Positions 17,745 through 27,133 of a DNA stretch of 64,000 nucleotides are shown piece by piece. The DNA comes from Lachnoanaerobaculum sp. OBRC5-5 (GTDB taxonomy: Bacteria > Bacillota > Clostridia > Lachnospirales > Lachnospiraceae): assembly GCF_000296385.1 (NCBI RefSeq), contig NZ_JH815185.1, forward strand, positions 718,013 to 782,012, written 5' to 3'. Numbering within the stretch: the stretch's first letter is position 1; the number at the start of each line of letters is the position of its first letter. Position numbers and translations under genes: made by a program. Under the pieces are notes generated by a model. It was given only the letters and a program-made list of their open reading frames with translations, had not been told where the DNA came from and did not search any database.

Positions 17745-18490
17745 GTGCGGGCGCAGGCGATCCTGAGCTTTTGACAATAAAAGGAAAGAGAATAATAGAT
17801 AATTCAGATATTATTATCTATACGGGTTCTCTTGTTAATAAAGAATTATTTACAGATATTAAAGAAGGGGCAAAGTTGATAAATTCAGCATCTCTCAGTC
17901 TTGATGAAGTGCTGGAAATAATATTTGACTCATATGATAAAGGACTGAGTATAGCCAGAGTTCATACAGGTGATCCTGCTATGTATGGAGCTATCAGAGA
18001 GCAAATGGTGGCTCTTAACAAAAAAGGAATAAAATATGAAGTTGTTCCCGGTGTAAGCTCTGTTTTTGCAGGCGCTGCGGCACTGAAACGAGAGTTTACT
18101 TTGCCAGGTATTACACAGACTATGATACTTACAAGAATGGCAGGAAGGACACCTGTGCCTGAGGCTGAGAGCATTGAAAATCTTGCAAAAATACAGGCCA
18201 GTATGGCAATATTTTTAAGTATTGCAAGTATTGAAGAGCTGGCAAATAAACTTATGACTTCATACCCTAACGATACACCTGCGGCAGTAGTATATAAGGC
18301 AAGTTGGCCTGATCAAAAAATCATAATATCAACTTTAGAAAAAATTGCAGGGGAAGTTAAGAGTGCGGATATTAATAAAACAGCCCTTGTTTATGTAGGA
18401 AGATTCTTAGCCGATGAATTTGAGCTCAGTAAGCTTTATGATAAGCATTTTAGCCATGAGTACAGAGAGGCAAAAGATGCACGGGGGTAG
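17729..18490 (+). CDS. cbiF: cobalt-precorrin-4 C11-methyltransferase
   Basis: CbiF methylates C11 of cobalt-precorrin-4. The 253-residue tetrapyrrole methylase has the motifs FIGAGAGDPELLTIKG, RVHTGDPAMYGAIREQM and VVPGVSSVFAGAAAL; the segment REFTLPGITQTMILTRMAGRT is characteristic of CbiF/CobM. A GGGGG-type binding site lies inside the end of cbiB. It is separated from the other ring methylases of block I by about 10 kb, showing that the pathway genes are split. Confidence 0.95.
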   Translation: MLYFIGAGAGDPELLTIKGKRIIDNSDIIIYTGSLVNKELFTDIKEGAKLINSASLSLDEVLEIIFDSYDKGLSIARVHTGDPAMYGAIREQMVALNKKGIKYEVVPGVSSVFAGAAALKREFTLPGITQTMILTRMAGRTPVPEAESIENLAKIQASMAIFLSIASIEELANKLMTSYPNDTPAAVVYKASWPDQKIIISTLEKIAGEVKSADINKTALVYVGRFLADEFELSKLYDKHFSHEYREAKDARG

Positions 18491-19508
18491 GCTTTTAGAG
18501 TTTGCAAAAACAGGGAAAAAATATATAGATTTTTCTGCAAGTATAAATCCCTACGGCCTTGATTTGGAGTTAAAAAAAGTTTTAAAAGAGTCCATAGATA
18601 TTTTAGAACATTATCCAAATCAGGATTACTCCGAAATAAAGACTTTGATAGGTAAAAAGCATAATGTAAGTGAAGAGAATATTTATCTTGGAAATGGTGC
18701 AAACAGTATTATATTTAGGCTTTTTCAAGCCTTTGATAAGAAGTCTGATATCTGCATACCTGTACCAAGCTTTGAATCTTACAGATTGGCAGCTGAAGCT
18801 GTATCAGGAAATATTACCTATTACAATATGGAAAACCTTAAGATAAGTAACAGTATATTTAATACATTATCAGATAATACGGATATTTTAGTACTTACAA
18901 ATCCAAATAACCCAACCGGATATTTGATAGAAGATGATTTGTTGCAAATATTACTTGAATTTTGTGAAGCAAAAAATATATTTGTTTTACTTGATGAATG
19001 CTTTTTAGAATTTGTAGAAAATGGAGATAAGTATTCACAAATATCGATGCTTTCAAAATATAAAAACATGGCTGTACTAAGATCTCTTACAAAGCTTTTT
19101 GCTTTTCCCGGACTTAGATTCGGTTATCTTTTAACGGAGAATAAGGATTTAATAAAAGAATTAAACAGGCTCACTCCCGCATGGGATATAAATACTTTGG
19201 CTCTTGAAGCCGCAAAGTTTTCTCTAAAACAGGATATGAGCCGGGTTATTTTGAAAATACAAAGTGAAAAGAGTATTTTAGAAAATAAACTCAATTCGAT
19301 TGGAATAGAGACCTTTCCGTCAAGAGCTAATTTTCTTCTTTGCAAATATAAAAATAATCTCTCAAGAGATTTGCTTGAGTCAGGTATTATAGTCAGAGAC
19401 TGTTCAGACTTTATAGGAATGGATGATACCTATTTTAGAGTTGCTGTCAAAACAAACTCTGAGAATAAGATATTGGCAGACACAATAAGAAAACTTATCG
19501 GGAGGTAA
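18477..19508 (+). CDS. cobD: threonine-phosphate decarboxylase
   Basis: CobD is a pyridoxal-phosphate enzyme that decarboxylates L-threonine O-3-phosphate to aminopropanol phosphate, used by CbiB. The 343-residue protein is a class I/II aminotransferase fold with DFSASINPYG near residue 20, LTNPNNPTGYL, LLDECFLEFV, and the cofactor lysine in RSLTKLFAFPGLRFGY. The start at 18477 (MHGGRLLEFA) was chosen because GAGAGGCAAAAG precedes it and the protein then begins as in the family; it overlaps cbiF by 14 bases. Confidence 0.93.
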   Translation: MHGGRLLEFAKTGKKYIDFSASINPYGLDLELKKVLKESIDILEHYPNQDYSEIKTLIGKKHNVSEENIYLGNGANSIIFRLFQAFDKKSDICIPVPSFESYRLAAEAVSGNITYYNMENLKISNSIFNTLSDNTDILVLTNPNNPTGYLIEDDLLQILLEFCEAKNIFVLLDECFLEFVENGDKYSQISMLSKYKNMAVLRSLTKLFAFPGLRFGYLLTENKDLIKELNRLTPAWDINTLALEAAKFSLKQDMSRVILKIQSEKSILENKLNSIGIETFPSRANFLLCKYKNNLSRDLLESGIIVRDCSDFIGMDDTYFRVAVKTNSENKILADTIRKLIGR

Positions 19509-19511
19509 TAT

Positions 19512-21020
19512 ATGGCAAAGGTTATAATGGTTCAAGGTACTATGTCAAACTCCGGAAAAAGTTTCTTGGTCGCCGGACTTTGCAGAGTATTAAAAAGAAA
19601 AGGATTTAAAGTAGCACCTTTTAAATCACAAAATATGGCTCTGAATTCCTATATAACAAAAGAAGGAATGGAAATGGGAAGAGCCCAGGTAATGCAGGCC
19701 GAAGCGGCAGGAATCAGTCCTACAGTGGAAATGAATCCGATTCTTTTAAAGCCCACATCAAATACAGGAAGTCAGGTTATATTAAACGGTAAGGTGCATT
19801 CCAATATGAGCGCTTCGGATTATTATAAGAATAAACGTGCATTTATACCATATATTCTCGAAGCATATAATAAGCTTTGTGAAGAATATGATATTATAGT
19901 TATTGAGGGTGCAGGTTCACCTGCCGAGATAAATCTGAACGAAAATGATATAGTAAATATGGGTCTTGCAAAGCTTGTAAATTCTTCCGTACTGTTGGTA
20001 GCTGATATAGACAGAGGTGGTGTATTTGCCTCTATCTACGGTACAGTAGCTTTGATGGATGATGATGCTAAAAACAGGATAAAAGGTATAGTGATTAATA
20101 AGTTCAGAGGTGATAAGAATCTGCTTACGCCGGGATTTGAAATGCTTGCCGAACATTTTAAAAAGATAGATGCAAATATACCTGTTTTAGGTGTTATACC
20201 GATGAGAAAAATAGATATAGATGATGAGGATTCTCTATCTGAAAGACTGAATACCGAAAATGTAATATTTGATACAAATAAGATAAATATTGCTGTTATT
20301 AAACTGCCTCATATTTCAAATTTTACAGATTTTAATCCTCTTAGCAGAAGAAAAGAAATTGTAATGAAATATATTACCTCTCCAAAGGAGATGGAAGATG
20401 CAGACCTTATCATAATTCCGGGTACAAAAAATACCTTATACGATCTTAGATGGTTGAAGAGTATGGGATTTAATCACGATAATCTTGAAATGAAGAATCT
20501 GATTGGAATTTGTGGCGGATTTCAAATGCTTGGAAATGATCTTATAGATAAATATGGTGTGGAAGAAGGCGGAAGTGAAACGGGTTTGAAACTTTTACAC
20601 TTCAGCACTGTATTTTCTAAAAATAAGACCACAAGGCAAACCGAGACCGAAATAATAAATTATCCGGATTTTATAGATACTTTGTACGATTCAGGTATAA
20701 TCGGATATGAAATACATATGGGAAGTACAATATCGCACAATGAAATACCTTTTACAAAGTCAGATATCACCGATAACGGCGGTTTTGTAAATAAGAATAT
20801 AATGGGTACCTATATACATGGTATATTTGAAAATGACAATTTTGTAGATGCAATTATCAGAGGATTATCCAAGAAGAATTCCAAAAAAGTTACATCTGAT
20901 ACTAAAATCAATGATTTTAACACCTACAAAGAGTCACAATATGATTTACTTGCAGATTTGATCGAGGAATCCTTAGATATAGATGCAATAATGGATATAC
21001 TTGTTAAATCTGAAAAATAA
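19512..21020 (+). CDS. cbiP: cobyric acid synthase
   Basis: CbiP amidates the b, d, e and g side chains of adenosylcobyrinate diamide with ATP and glutamine. The 502-residue protein has the P-loop GTMSNSGKSFLVAGLCR, FKSQNMALNSYIT, VIEGAGSPAEINL, VADIDRGGVFASIYGT, and a C-terminal glutamine amidotransferase domain with LIGICGGFQMLG (nucleophilic Cys) and GTYIHGIFEND (catalytic His). Length and order are standard for CobQ/CbiP. It starts 3 bases after cobD with GGGAGG as the binding site. Confidence 0.96.
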   Translation: MAKVIMVQGTMSNSGKSFLVAGLCRVLKRKGFKVAPFKSQNMALNSYITKEGMEMGRAQVMQAEAAGISPTVEMNPILLKPTSNTGSQVILNGKVHSNMSASDYYKNKRAFIPYILEAYNKLCEEYDIIVIEGAGSPAEINLNENDIVNMGLAKLVNSSVLLVADIDRGGVFASIYGTVALMDDDAKNRIKGIVINKFRGDKNLLTPGFEMLAEHFKKIDANIPVLGVIPMRKIDIDDEDSLSERLNTENVIFDTNKINIAVIKLPHISNFTDFNPLSRRKEIVMKYITSPKEMEDADLIIIPGTKNTLYDLRWLKSMGFNHDNLEMKNLIGICGGFQMLGNDLIDKYGVEEGGSETGLKLLHFSTVFSKNKTTRQTETEIINYPDFIDTLYDSGIIGYEIHMGSTISHNEIPFTKSDITDNGGFVNKNIMGTYIHGIFENDNFVDAIIRGLSKKNSKKVTSDTKINDFNTYKESQYDLLADLIEESLDIDAIMDILVKSEK

Positions 21021-21038
21021 ACAGAGAAAAGGAGTTTT

Positions 21039-21698
21039 ATGTTAGAAGTAAAACCTGAAGATATAGAAAAGAAAAGTTTTGAGATCCTTACTTCAAGGAT
21101 GGATGAAAACAGATTAAAATTCTATACAGAAGACGAACTTTTGGTTGTAAAAAGAACAATACATACCACAGCGGATTTTGATTATCAATATAATGTTATT
21201 TTTCAAAATAATGCATTGCAAAGATTAAAGGATTGTATACGATCTGATGCAATGATATTTACAGATACGAATATGGCACTTAGCGGTATAAATAAGCGTA
21301 TATTGACCGGAAAATTCGGTATTGAGCCTTTATGCCTTATAGCTGATGAAAAAACCATTGAGTTTGCAAAGAAAAATGAAACAACAAGAGCAAATGCGGC
21401 AATAGATCTGGCATATCAAATGCATAAAGAAAAGGAAGCTTTAACAGGTAAAAAAATTCCTATAGTGTTTGCTGTAGGAAATGCACCGACAGCCCTTATA
21501 AGAATCAATGAACTGTTAGATAAATATAAGCCTGATTTTATAATTGCAGCGCCTGTAGGCTTTGTAAATGTAATAGAAGCCAAGGAACTTGTAAAACAAA
21601 GTAATATACCTGCAATAATATGTGACGGTAATAAGGGCGGAAGCAATGTATGTGCGGCAATAATAAATGCAGTTTTATTGCAGTTGGCAAAACAGTAA
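21039..21698 (+). CDS. cbiC: cobalt-precorrin-8 methylmutase
   Basis: CbiC moves the methyl group from C11 to C12 of cobalt-precorrin-8, forming cobyrinic acid. The 219-residue protein matches the CbiC/CobH family: IHTTADFDY (with the catalytic His), TDTNMALSGI, FAVGNAPTALIRINELL and PVGFVNVIEAKE. AAAGGAG lies ahead of the ATG. It is the last gene of block II and is followed by two hairpins. CbiG, which acts earlier on the C20 acetyl group, is not in this window. Confidence 0.95.
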   Translation: MLEVKPEDIEKKSFEILTSRMDENRLKFYTEDELLVVKRTIHTTADFDYQYNVIFQNNALQRLKDCIRSDAMIFTDTNMALSGINKRILTGKFGIEPLCLIADEKTIEFAKKNETTRANAAIDLAYQMHKEKEALTGKKIPIVFAVGNAPTALIRINELLDKYKPDFIIAAPVGFVNVIEAKELVKQSNIPAIICDGNKGGSNVCAAIINAVLLQLAKQ

Positions 21699-21705
21699 GA
21701 ACAAA

Positions 21706-21737
21706 TATAGAGAGTTACAGGTATTTAACTCTCTATA
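21706..21737 (+). terminator. hairpin after cbiC, probable terminator
   Basis: An 11-bp perfect stem (TATAGAGAGTT / AACTCTCTATA) with a 10-base loop, 7 bases after the cbiC stop. The following tail is AT-rich but not a clean T-run. Confidence 0.6.
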
Positions 21738-21741
21738 TTAT

Positions 21742-21791
21742 ATATAAATAACTATTCGTTAAACTTGAGTTTTGCGAATAGTTATTTATAT
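21742..21791. terminator. 17-bp perfect inverted repeat between convergent genes
   Basis: Arms at 21742-21758 and 21775-21791 are exact complements, with a 16-base loop. The right arm covers the stop codon of the leftward small membrane protein gene. The position between convergent genes suggests a bidirectional terminator, although neither side has a long T-run. Confidence 0.6.
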
Positions 21792-22136
21792 GTACTTACC
21801 TACTATATAGTTGTTATAGTATATAATACAATTTATAGTTTTAGATACAAACAATATAAGTAAAACTATATACAATAAATAAAATACTTTATATATTCCC
21901 AATTTATATTGTCTTAAAAAATATATTAAAGAAAATACAAATATCTCAATTATAACAATACAAATTAAATAAGAAGTATCAAAGTATTCTCCATCGTTCA
22001 TTATATTATATTGATCACGAATATATCCGGACCAATAAAATACTATACAACTTATAATAAACATTAACAAATTAAGTATGGCAATAATAAATATACTATA
22101 CTTTTTTAAAATTTCTTTCACCTTATAAACTGTCAT
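21786..22136 (-). CDS. hypothetical small membrane protein
   Basis: A 116-residue protein, not recognised, with about three hydrophobic helices (residues 14-35, 54-74 and 83-105), basic ends and a tyrosine-rich C-terminus. GGAGG is ideally spaced before the ATG, which supports a real gene. A hairpin with a T-run lies immediately upstream, between the nearest promoter-like sequence and the binding site. The gene is thus either behind the terminator of the rex-yebC operon or under attenuation. No partner gene suggests a role. Confidence 0.65.
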   Translation of the reverse strand: MTVYKVKEILKKYSIFIIAILNLLMFIISCIVFYWSGYIRDQYNIMNDGEYFDTSYLICIVIIEIFVFSLIYFLRQYKLGIYKVFYLLYIVLLILFVSKTINCIIYYNNYIVGKYI

Positions 22137-22154
22137 TCTTATCCTCCTTCAAAT

Positions 22155-22202
22155 AAAAAATAGTATTTAAACAATTAGCAATTACTAACTATTTAAATAC
22201 TA
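22155..22202 (-). terminator. terminator of the rex operon, or attenuator before the small membrane protein gene
   Basis: Read leftward, an 11-bp perfect stem (22202-22192 with 22171-22161; TAGTATTTAAA and its complement) and a 20-base loop are followed directly by six T residues. It lies after the DUF4250 gene and just 19 bases before the start of the small membrane protein gene. Confidence 0.7.
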
Positions 22203-22212
22203 CTTTATAATT

Positions 22213-22241
22213 ATAATATAAGCAATATAAAATATTAACAA
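22213..22241 (-). promoter_or_regulatory. possible promoter ahead of the small membrane protein gene
   Basis: Read leftward, TTGTTA (22241-22236) and TATTAT (22218-22213) with a 17-base spacer. Transcription would start just before the hairpin at 22155-22202. The sequence is AT-rich, so confidence is modest. Confidence 0.35.
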
Positions 22242-22247
22242 ATAGAA

Positions 22248-22433
22248 TTATATAAATTGATTTCTTTCTTCATTGTAATGATAATCAATCATTGAAAGCT
22301 TTTCTGTAATATACTCTTTATCCAAATCATACTCTTTACAAAAATCATCCAATGATGAATTATAATCTCTGAGCTTTGTATTTATAAGTGATAATAACAT
22401 CACCGGATCATTTGGTAATGTCATATTACTCAT
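22248..22433 (-). CDS. DUF4250 domain protein
   Basis: A 61-residue protein that resembles the DUF4250 family common in clostridia: the opening [19 protein letters not shown] and the following [12 protein letters not shown] are the conserved part. Function is unknown. The start at 22433 was chosen because the ATG overlaps the yebC stop by 8 bases (ATGAGTAA), so it is probably translated by coupling. An in-frame start further upstream would give 13 extra residues that do not fit the family. Confidence 0.8.
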   Translation of the reverse strand: MSNMTLPNDPVMLLSLINTKLRDYNSSLDDFCKEYDLDKEYITEKLSMIDYHYNEERNQFI

Positions 22434-23154
22434 CCCAGCTATGATATACATTTTGTACATCATCTTCCGCATCTAAAAGATCCAAGATACGATTCATCTT
22501 CTTGATATCTTCTTCATCTGAAAGTGTAACCCAGTTTTGAGGTATCATGGTAACTTCAGCATTTGCCATTGGTACACCAAGCTTTTCAAGTCCTTCTCTT
22601 ACTGCTGAGAAATTCTCAGGATCTGTAAGTATTTCATAGCTGTCCTCTTCGTCATTGAAATCCTCCGCACCAAGGTCAAGTGCGGCCATCATAAGCTCAT
22701 CCGCATCCATGTCGCACTCTTCCTTATCTATAAGAATTTGTCCTCTTTTATCAAACATAAATGATACACATCCCGGTGTTCCTATATTTCCGCCACCTTT
22801 TGTAAAAGCGGCTCTTACATTTGCTGCAGTTCTGTTTTTGTTATCTGTCAATGTCTCAACAATTATTGCAACACCGTTCGGACCATATCCCTCATAAGTG
22901 TTCTGCTCATAGTTTACTGAGTTTACATCACCTGCAGCTTTTTTAATACCTCTTTCAATTGTATCATTTGGTACATTGTTTGCCTTTGCCTTTGCAATAA
23001 CATCTCTAAGTCTTGAGTTATTGTTCGGATCAGGTCCGCCCTCTTTTACCGCTACTGCTATCTCTCTTCCGATTACAGTAAAGATTTTACCCTTTGCAGC
23101 ATCGTTTTTCTCTTTTTTATGTTTAATATTTGCAAATTTTGAATGTCCTGACAT
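22426..23154 (-). CDS. yebC: YebC/TACO1-family protein
   Basis: A 242-residue member of the YebC/PmpR family, annotated as transcriptional regulators and more recently linked to translation of difficult motifs such as polyproline. The opening [22 protein letters not shown] and the middle [19 protein letters not shown] and [14 protein letters not shown] are almost invariant. The full family length is present. It is the penultimate gene of the rex operon and has a GGAGATATT-like binding site. Confidence 0.95.
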   Translation of the reverse strand: MSGHSKFANIKHKKEKNDAAKGKIFTVIGREIAVAVKEGGPDPNNNSRLRDVIAKAKANNVPNDTIERGIKKAAGDVNSVNYEQNTYEGYGPNGVAIIVETLTDNKNRTAANVRAAFTKGGGNIGTPGCVSFMFDKRGQILIDKEECDMDADELMMAALDLGAEDFNDEEDSYEILTDPENFSAVREGLEKLGVPMANAEVTMIPQNWVTLSDEEDIKKMNRILDLLDAEDDVQNVYHSWDE

Positions 23155-23200
23155 AATATCTCCTTTATTTACTAATCCAAAAAACTATTTTATACTGAAA

Positions 23201-24601
23201 TTAATTTGCTGTCAATTCTATGGCAAGGTTTTTCAACCATTTCCCCTGTTTGTATCTAATGTATCCTACCAATGCTTTATAAACTTCCGATGAAAGTACC
23301 ATTGCATAAACTATATAAATTGGAAATTTAAAATATAATCCTCCAATAAATGCCATGGGTACACCTATAAGCCAAACTGCGGATAAATCCAAGAACAGAC
23401 AAGCCAATGTATCTCCTCCGCTTCTAAGTATGCCTACGATATTTACAGTTGCAATCGCTTTAAATGGGAAGAAAAAAGCAAACACCATAAGGCATAACTT
23501 CACATTCTCTATCACATTATCGGAAACTTTATAGAGTGATACGAAAGGTATCCTGAATATCATAATAAGTATGGATGCAAAAAGTCCTACTAAAAAAGTT
23601 AAAACATAAGAATATGAGCCATATTCTTTAGCTTTTTTAAGATTATTTGCTCCCATCTCATTTCCAAGTATAATTACTGTTGCTATTGCAATTCCCTGGA
23701 AAGATACTACAAGCAAATCCTGTAATGCAGTTGAAATGGTTATAGAAGCTATAGCGGCATCTCCCATTCTTCCATATGCTACAGAAAAAAGTGTGGTACC
23801 TACTCCCCAGAAAAATTCATTGATTATTACAGGTAAAGCCGTTTTTCCAAACTGTGTTATTAACTCTCTTGAAAACGGATTTAACTTTGCTACGGAACAT
23901 ATGATAGGTGATTTCTTTATTGATATAAGTATAATTGTCAATAAAAATTCAAAAATTCTTGCCGCTACTGTCGCAACAGCCGCACCTACAACTCCAAGTA
24001 CAGGCATGCCGAATTTACCGAATATCAAAATATAATTCAATATAATATTAACTATAATTGCAAAAATACTTGATATAACCGGTACCTTTACTTCTCCTAC
24101 TGCACGCATTATAGATACATATATATCGGTTGCAGCAGTAAATGGATACGAAATACATACAACACCCAGATAAGCGGCACCTATAGCAATCGCATTATCA
24201 GATTCTGTAAATATCATCATCAATTTATCCGGCATAATAAATGCAACAGACGAAAAAATAATACTACCGGTAATTGATAATAACAGTCCGATTCCAAGTA
24301 CTTTTCTTATGTTTTTTATATCATTGTTTCCCCAGTATTGTGATGCCAATACTCCGGTACCGCTTTCTATTCCGAATATCAACAATATAAAAACAAAGAA
24401 ATATTTATTTGCCAACCCTACACCTGCAATGGCGGTCTCCCCCAACTTTCCTATCATTACAGTGTCTACAAAATTTACTATCATTTTTAAAAATGTTTGG
24501 AACGATACCGGAAGTGCTATATATAATACTCTTCTGAGATACTCCCTGTCCTTAAACATCTTTAAAGGTAAAAAAAATTTATTCTTCCTTAAGCTTTTCA
24601 T
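23201..24601 (-). CDS. MATE family efflux transporter
   Basis: A 466-residue multidrug and toxin extrusion protein, an Na+ or H+ driven exporter with about 12 membrane helices. Typical segments are YIALPVSFQTFLKMIVNFVD, TVMIGKLGETAIAGVGLANK and, in the second half, NEFFWGVGTTLFSVAYGRMG. Substrate is unknown. The start is uncertain: 24601 overlaps the upstream gene by 23 bases and has AGAGG too close to the ATG; the alternative ATG at 24559 (MFKDREYL) begins like many relatives but has no clear binding site. yebC starts 46 bases downstream. Confidence 0.92.
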   Translation of the reverse strand: MKSLRKNKFFLPLKMFKDREYLRRVLYIALPVSFQTFLKMIVNFVDTVMIGKLGETAIAGVGLANKYFFVFILLIFGIESGTGVLASQYWGNNDIKNIRKVLGIGLLLSITGSIIFSSVAFIMPDKLMMIFTESDNAIAIGAAYLGVVCISYPFTAATDIYVSIMRAVGEVKVPVISSIFAIIVNIILNYILIFGKFGMPVLGVVGAAVATVAARIFEFLLTIILISIKKSPIICSVAKLNPFSRELITQFGKTALPVIINEFFWGVGTTLFSVAYGRMGDAAIASITISTALQDLLVVSFQGIAIATVIILGNEMGANNLKKAKEYGSYSYVLTFLVGLFASILIMIFRIPFVSLYKVSDNVIENVKLCLMVFAFFFPFKAIATVNIVGILRSGGDTLACLFLDLSAVWLIGVPMAFIGGLYFKFPIYIVYAMVLSSEVYKALVGYIRYKQGKWLKNLAIELTAN

Positions 24602-25913
24602 CCTCTTGTAATTTTGTTACTTTAATGGTATTGATCATTCTGTTTGATACATGTAAGGCTTTAAACTCGTAGCCATACATTATTATATCAAATTTCTCAT
24701 TATCCTCCGGTATCCTGTCAAGTCTTGATATCATAAGACCATTTATAGTATCAAAATTTTCCAACTCCTCTTCATCAAATTTTATATTTAAAATATCTTC
24801 TATATCAGACAGTGGAGTCATTCCCTTCATTATAAATGAACCGTCAGAAAGCTCTTTTATAAGCTCCTCATCTTCATCGTATTCATCCATTATATTTCCT
24901 ACAATCTCTTCAAGTATATCTTCCATAGTAACTATACCTGAGGTCTGTCCATATTCATCCACAACAATTACCATATGATTTTTCTGAGATTGCATATCCT
25001 TGAACAATGTAACAAGGTTTTTATTTTCCGGAACAAATGTAATCGGTCTCAAAATATTCGGTATATCCTTGATCGAAGTATTCTGATAATCTGACGTATT
25101 TTCACATATAAGCGCATCTTTCATATTTAAAATACCCATTATGCTGTCTATATTATCATCATACACAGGATATCTGGAATTGATACCTGAAGTAAGCATA
25201 AAATCAATTACAGTCTGTAAGCTGTCTTCACCGTTTATAAATACAACATTTTTTCTGTGTGTCATAACATCTCTTGCCTGCTTATCATTAAGCTCGAAGA
25301 TATTTGTAATCATTTCAGCTTCAGAACCTTCAAAGATACCCTGCTCGTGGCCTTCATTTACCATACTCATTATATCTTCTTCACTTACAGTTTCAAGCTG
25401 TGCCTTTATATCAAGTCCGAACACCTTCAAAATAACATATGAAATGCTGTCAACAATATAAATAACCGGCAAAAAAAGAAAAATCAAAACACTTGAAATG
25501 TTCATAAATGTATAAGCACTTTTTTTAGACGCTTTTCTTGCAAGCTTGTTCGGTATTGATATACCGAACACAACAAAAAATATACAAAACAGTAATAATA
25601 CAATCAGTATAGAAAAAACTGTGGATACCGATAAGGGTAAAAAATTTGATAATATTGATTTTATACCGGATGAAAACGATCTGACAAAAAACCATCCGAA
25701 AAATATTCCGGAAAGAACATTTATTATATACATACAGTAAAGTACTTTACCGATATTTTCTATATGAAACTTCAGTCTTTCCCCGTTTTTATCCTCGTCA
25801 ATATCCGAACTGTTCAGCTCATTTATAGCTGAATTAAACGAATGAATCGAAAAATTTATAAATAATACAATTACACAAATTATAATTAATAATGCCGAAT
25901 GAGCATCGTCCAT
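24579..25913 (-). CDS. CNNM/CorC (hemolysin-like) membrane protein with CBS domains
   Basis: A 444-residue protein of the CNNM/HlyC/CorC family, implicated in magnesium or other cation transport. Order: an N-terminal DUF21 membrane domain (about residues 5-165), a CBS pair with DVMTHRKNVVFINGEDS and PVYDDNIDSIMGILNMKD, VVDEYGQTSGIVTMEDILEE in the second CBS, then a C-terminal CorC/HlyC domain with FDTINGLMISRLDRIPE. AGGAG lies before the ATG. The old name hemolysin does not imply a toxin. It follows alr in the rex operon. Confidence 0.93.
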   Translation of the reverse strand: MDDAHSALLIIICVIVLFINFSIHSFNSAINELNSSDIDEDKNGERLKFHIENIGKVLYCMYIINVLSGIFFGWFFVRSFSSGIKSILSNFLPLSVSTVFSILIVLLLFCIFFVVFGISIPNKLARKASKKSAYTFMNISSVLIFLFLPVIYIVDSISYVILKVFGLDIKAQLETVSEEDIMSMVNEGHEQGIFEGSEAEMITNIFELNDKQARDVMTHRKNVVFINGEDSLQTVIDFMLTSGINSRYPVYDDNIDSIMGILNMKDALICENTSDYQNTSIKDIPNILRPITFVPENKNLVTLFKDMQSQKNHMVIVVDEYGQTSGIVTMEDILEEIVGNIMDEYDEDEELIKELSDGSFIMKGMTPLSDIEDILNIKFDEEELENFDTINGLMISRLDRIPEDNEKFDIIMYGYEFKALHVSNRMINTIKVTKLQEDEKLKEE

Positions 25914-25954
25914 GAAAAAACTCCTACTTATCTTATATCTAAAACTTTTAAGGA

Positions 25955-27133
25955 CTATATCATAGTGTATAAATCTCTTATATAGTCCTTTTTACCAACA
26001 TATTCACCATTTGAATAGTAAAGTCTCGGTACTCTCTTATTAATACCGCAAATAAATTCATAGGAAAAAGTGTTTGAATCTTTTGTGAGCTCGTCTACAG
26101 TTATACTGTATCCATCGCTTTTTCCTAAAATAACTACCGTATCTCCTATATTAACATTTGGAACATTGCTGACGTCTACTATTGTCTGATCCATGCATAT
26201 TCTGCCGATAATATTACATTTTACTCCGTTAATCAATACATATCCTTTATTACTCAAATCTCTGGGATAGCCGTCTGCATATCCGAAGGAAATTGTAGCA
26301 ATGTCCATATCTTTTTCAGCTCTAAAAGTGGCGCCGTAACTTACACATTCACCTGCTTTTATTCTCTTTATATATGTAATTGTTGAGTAAATGCTTAATG
26401 CCGGCCTGTAGTCAAAGTCGGTCAAATTCACTTCATTTGAAGGTGCAACACCATACATTGTAATTCCCAAACGCACCATATCAAAGTCTGTACCGATACC
26501 GTTTACTATAGCCGCTGAATTTGAAGCATGTACTATAGGAGGTTCTATTCCCATACTCTTTAGTAAATCCAAAAATTGCCTGAATAAGCTCTCCTGTTCT
26601 TTTGCAGACGTAAGATCACTTTCATCAGCACTGTGAAAATGTGTGAAAATACCTTCAATCTCGATATTTCCCATTTCACTTATTTCTTTTATAATGTTTG
26701 CACTCTCTTTTGTGGGCTTAAAACCGATTCTGTTCATACCTGTATCTATTGCGATATGAATAGATATCTTTTTCCCAAGCTCTCCGGCTTCTTCATTTAT
26801 TTTCTTAGCCTGATCCAGTGTAAAAACCGATTCCCTTATATCAAATACTATTGATTCTTTGTAGCTGTTTCTTGGAATACATGCCAGTATCAAAATAGGA
26901 TTTGTAATACCATGGTATCTAAGATTAACACCTTCTTCAAGTGTGGCTACGCAGAAAAAGTCTACAATATCTTTTATATATAATGATACGGGAACACTTC
27001 CATGTCCATAACCGTCAGCCTTTACAATTGCCGCCAGTTTCATATTCTTTTTTAAAGCTTTTTTTGTAACTGTTAAATTATGCTTTATTGCATCCAGATC
27101 AACCTTTGCATAAGCACGTCTATATGAGTCCAT
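25955..27133 (-). CDS. alr: alanine racemase
   Basis: Alr is a pyridoxal-phosphate enzyme converting L-alanine to D-alanine for peptidoglycan. The 392-residue protein has the cofactor lysine in AIVKADGYGHGS near residue 38, IDTGMNRIGF, THFHSAD, and the catalytic tyrosine in CVSYGATFRAE, with RICMDQTIVDV in the C-terminal domain. The start at 27133 (MDSYRRAYAKVDLDA) has GAAGGAAG before it; the longer frame from 27160 lacks a binding site. It overlaps nnrD by 14 bases. Confidence 0.95.
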   Translation of the reverse strand: MDSYRRAYAKVDLDAIKHNLTVTKKALKKNMKLAAIVKADGYGHGSVPVSLYIKDIVDFFCVATLEEGVNLRYHGITNPILILACIPRNSYKESIVFDIRESVFTLDQAKKINEEAGELGKKISIHIAIDTGMNRIGFKPTKESANIIKEISEMGNIEIEGIFTHFHSADESDLTSAKEQESLFRQFLDLLKSMGIEPPIVHASNSAAIVNGIGTDFDMVRLGITMYGVAPSNEVNLTDFDYRPALSIYSTITYIKRIKAGECVSYGATFRAEKDMDIATISFGYADGYPRDLSNKGYVLINGVKCNIIGRICMDQTIVDVSNVPNVNIGDTVVILGKSDGYSITVDELTKDSNTFSYEFICGINKRVPRLYYSNGEYVGKKDYIRDLYTMI

